Shown piece by piece: positions 6,418 to 7,342 of a stretch of DNA of 7,342 bases. Every line of letters begins with the position of its first letter. The stretch's first letter is position 1. The notes under the pieces are model-generated. The model had not been told where the DNA came from. It ran no database searches and saw only the letters and a program-made list of their open reading frames with translations. The translations under genes were made by a program, and so were the position numbers. Origin of the DNA: Deltaproteobacteria bacterium (GTDB lineage Bacteria > Desulfobacterota > Desulfobulbia > Desulfobulbales > Desulfocapsaceae); contig JAJYAX010000073.1 in the NCBI GenBank assembly GCA_021779275.1, forward strand, positions 1 through 7,342, given 5' to 3'.

Positions 6418-6741
6418 ATGACAAAAAATATTCAACTGCCGACAAACACCTCGCCAGGTGAAAAATTCCAGCGTCTTGAGCGGCGTTTCAATACCGGCGA
6501 CCGGCGCACCAGCCGTGATCGGCGTTCGCAGGAAGAAAGGCGTTTCGACAGCCGGCTGGCAACGGTTAAACAGCGCAAAACGATAAAGATCTGGCTTCGG
6601 TCGATGGTCCGTTTACGTCTTGGTGTTGATCGGCGTAAAAAAGAGGACAGGCGACTCAACCAGGACCGCAGAAACCGGCAGCAACAGTCACTCCGGTCTC
6701 TCCTGACCCAGGAGGAAATAGCCGATCTCCTCTCTCCCTGA
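6418..6741 (+). CDS. Small Arg-rich [DE]RR-repeat protein with FliM-like C-terminal motif
   Basis: The 107-residue protein is highly basic and probably cytoplasmic, with no signal peptide or membrane segment. Seven [DE]RR units occur in two blocks, at residues 21, 28, 34 and 40, then 71, 77 and 83, spaced six or seven residues apart. Between them is a basic segment (KTIKIWLRSMVRLRL, 54-68). The C-terminus LLTQEEIADLLSP (95-107) resembles the FliM N-terminal peptide L-S-Q-x-E-I-D-x-L-L, which binds phosphorylated CheY. DRR-rich stretches are common in deltaproteobacterial proteins of unclear function. No good Shine-Dalgarno precedes ATG 6418, but an in-frame TAA at 6394 leaves no other ATG, GTG or TTG start upstream. 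The long minus-strand open frame across the same bases (6432-6773) looks like an antisense shadow. Function is unknown; an adaptor or response-regulator-binding role is inferred. Confidence 0.72.
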   Translation: MTKNIQLPTNTSPGEKFQRLERRFNTGDRRTSRDRRSQEERRFDSRLATVKQRKTIKIWLRSMVRLRLGVDRRKKEDRRLNQDRRNRQQQSLRSLLTQEEIADLLSP

Positions 6742-6758
6742 TTCAGGACTTCAGGGAG
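6734..6758. terminator. Bidirectional hairpin between convergent genes
   Basis: CTCCCTGA (6734-6741) and TCAGGGAG (6751-6758) form a perfect eight-pair stem with a nine-base loop. Each arm contains the stop codon of one convergent gene. No U tract follows on the minus strand and only a pyrimidine-rich run follows on the plus strand, so termination strength is uncertain. Confidence 0.5.
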
Positions 6759-7275
6759 CCTCCTCTCTTGCATCGAGGAGATAATTATTCTTTACTCCCC
6801 TGTACTTGATGGCCATTTTCCGATTGCCGGCGATCTCATCCCCGGTTAATTCCCTGATCACCTTGGCCGGATTGCCTAAAATCAGCACCCCGTCCGGAAA
6901 CACCTTGTTCCTGGTGATCAGACTCCCGGCCGCGACAATTGAATTATCCCCGATGACCGCGCCATTCATAATGGTCGAACTCATCCCGATGGTCACATTA
7001 TCTCCGATCCGGCAGGCATGGATGACGACGTTGTGTCCGATGGTGACATCATTGCCGACAAGCACAGGCTGATCACTGGCCACATGCACTGTGCAGTTGT
7101 CCTGAATATTTGTTCTCTCGCCTACGGTAATGCTGTTGATATCGGCCCGCAGGACCGAGTTGAAAAAAACCGAGGAATCGTTGCCGATCACAACCTCACC
7201 GATAAGACGAACCCCTGCGGCGATAAAGACATTTTCTCCGATCTCAGGATGTCTTTTCTCATACGTTATCATCAT
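6751..7275 (-). CDS. Gamma-carbonic-anhydrase-like hexapeptide (left-handed beta-helix) protein
   Basis: The 174-residue protein has the typical length of the YrdA/PaaY/CaiE-like group and should be cytoplasmic, with no signal peptide. Imperfect hexapeptide repeats ([LIV]-G-x-x-x-x, for example VVIGND, ITVGER, VLVGND, VTIGHN) run from about 15 to 130 and predict a left-handed beta-helix trimer. Candidate Zn ligands are H64 (TVHV), H81 (IGHN) and H86 (VIHAC); the H-x4-H spacing matches gamma-carbonic anhydrases. R43 and D45 (LRAD) and Q58/D59 (IQDN) are also conserved features. The tail has LGNPAKVIRELT, then a helical end. ATG 7275 is preceded by AGAGGA six bases upstream; ATG 7272 is an alternative. 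It may be a CO2/bicarbonate enzyme or a thioesterase-like or structural relative. No functional tie to the signalling genes is evident. Confidence 0.93.
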   Translation of the reverse strand: MMITYEKRHPEIGENVFIAAGVRLIGEVVIGNDSSVFFNSVLRADINSITVGERTNIQDNCTVHVASDQPVLVGNDVTIGHNVVIHACRIGDNVTIGMSSTIMNGAVIGDNSIVAAGSLITRNKVFPDGVLILGNPAKVIRELTGDEIAGNRKMAIKYRGVKNNYLLDAREEAP

Positions 7276-7281
7276 ACTGCA

Positions 7282-7287
7282 TCCTCT
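7282..7287 (-). promoter_or_regulatory. Ribosome binding site of the gamma-carbonic-anhydrase-like gene
   Basis: AGAGGA lies six bases before ATG 7275. Upstream to the window end there is no complete gene, only a possible 16-codon open frame that ends over the start codon. Confidence 0.55.
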
Positions 7288-7342
7288 TCTTCTTTCATTG
7301 TGTTGAGTGGTATCAGGATCATCGAAAATGACTACTGTTCAC

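Noticed and set aside
6432..6773. Minus-strand open frame of 113 codons opposite the DRR protein
   Set aside because: Arg/Ser-rich translation looks like the complement of the DRR codons, and it would overlap the end of the gamma-carbonic-anhydrase-like gene.
7282..7342. Sixteen-codon minus-strand frame (MILIPLNTMKEEEDAV) ending over the gamma-carbonic-anhydrase start
   Set aside because: An in-frame TAG precedes it and no ribosome binding site is clear. Coupling is conceivable, but there is no positive evidence of a gene.

Overview
The window looks like part of an anaerobic, respiratory bacterial chromosome, most likely Desulfobacterota (Desulfobulbales-like). This is an inference from gene style: a TorD-type molybdoenzyme chaperone, NtrC/histidine-kinase signalling, a gamma-carbonic-anhydrase-like protein, DRR-rich small proteins, and moderately high GC with AT-rich spacers. 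No rRNA, tRNA, CRISPR array, insertion sequence or phage gene was seen.

Layout, right to left, because most genes are on the minus strand. (1) 6751-7275: a complete gamma-class carbonic-anhydrase-like hexapeptide protein. (2) 6418-6741, plus strand and convergent with it: a 107-residue Arg-rich protein with seven [DE]RR units and a C-terminal segment resembling the CheY-binding peptide of FliM. (3) 4819-6264: an NtrC-family sigma54 activator with receiver, AAA+ and Fis-type HTH domains. (4) 4441-4818: a 378-base spacer rich in inverted repeats, with a sigma54-like promoter candidate. (5) A tight minus-strand gene string from 4440 to the left edge: a small multi-pass membrane protein (3967-4440), a membrane PAS histidine kinase (2384-3967, overlapping it by one base), a single-domain response regulator (1967-2353), and a long open frame (1-1953, truncated by the window edge).

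The main discovery is that last frame. It is open from its ATG at 1953 to base 1 with no stop. It encodes a TorD/DmsD-like chaperone domain joined in frame to the N-terminal half of a molybdopterin oxidoreductase, with a complete CX2CX3CX27C iron-sulfur motif. A chaperone that normally acts in trans is here fused in cis, and no Tat signal is visible.

Working model (inference): the small membrane protein and the kinase sense an envelope or redox cue and signal through the lone receiver and/or the NtrC-type activator. The activator, with sigma54, drives the membrane protein-kinase-regulator-molybdoenzyme operon from the repeat-rich spacer. The enzyme's substrate cannot be read from this fragment, and electron-transfer subunits may lie beyond the left edge.
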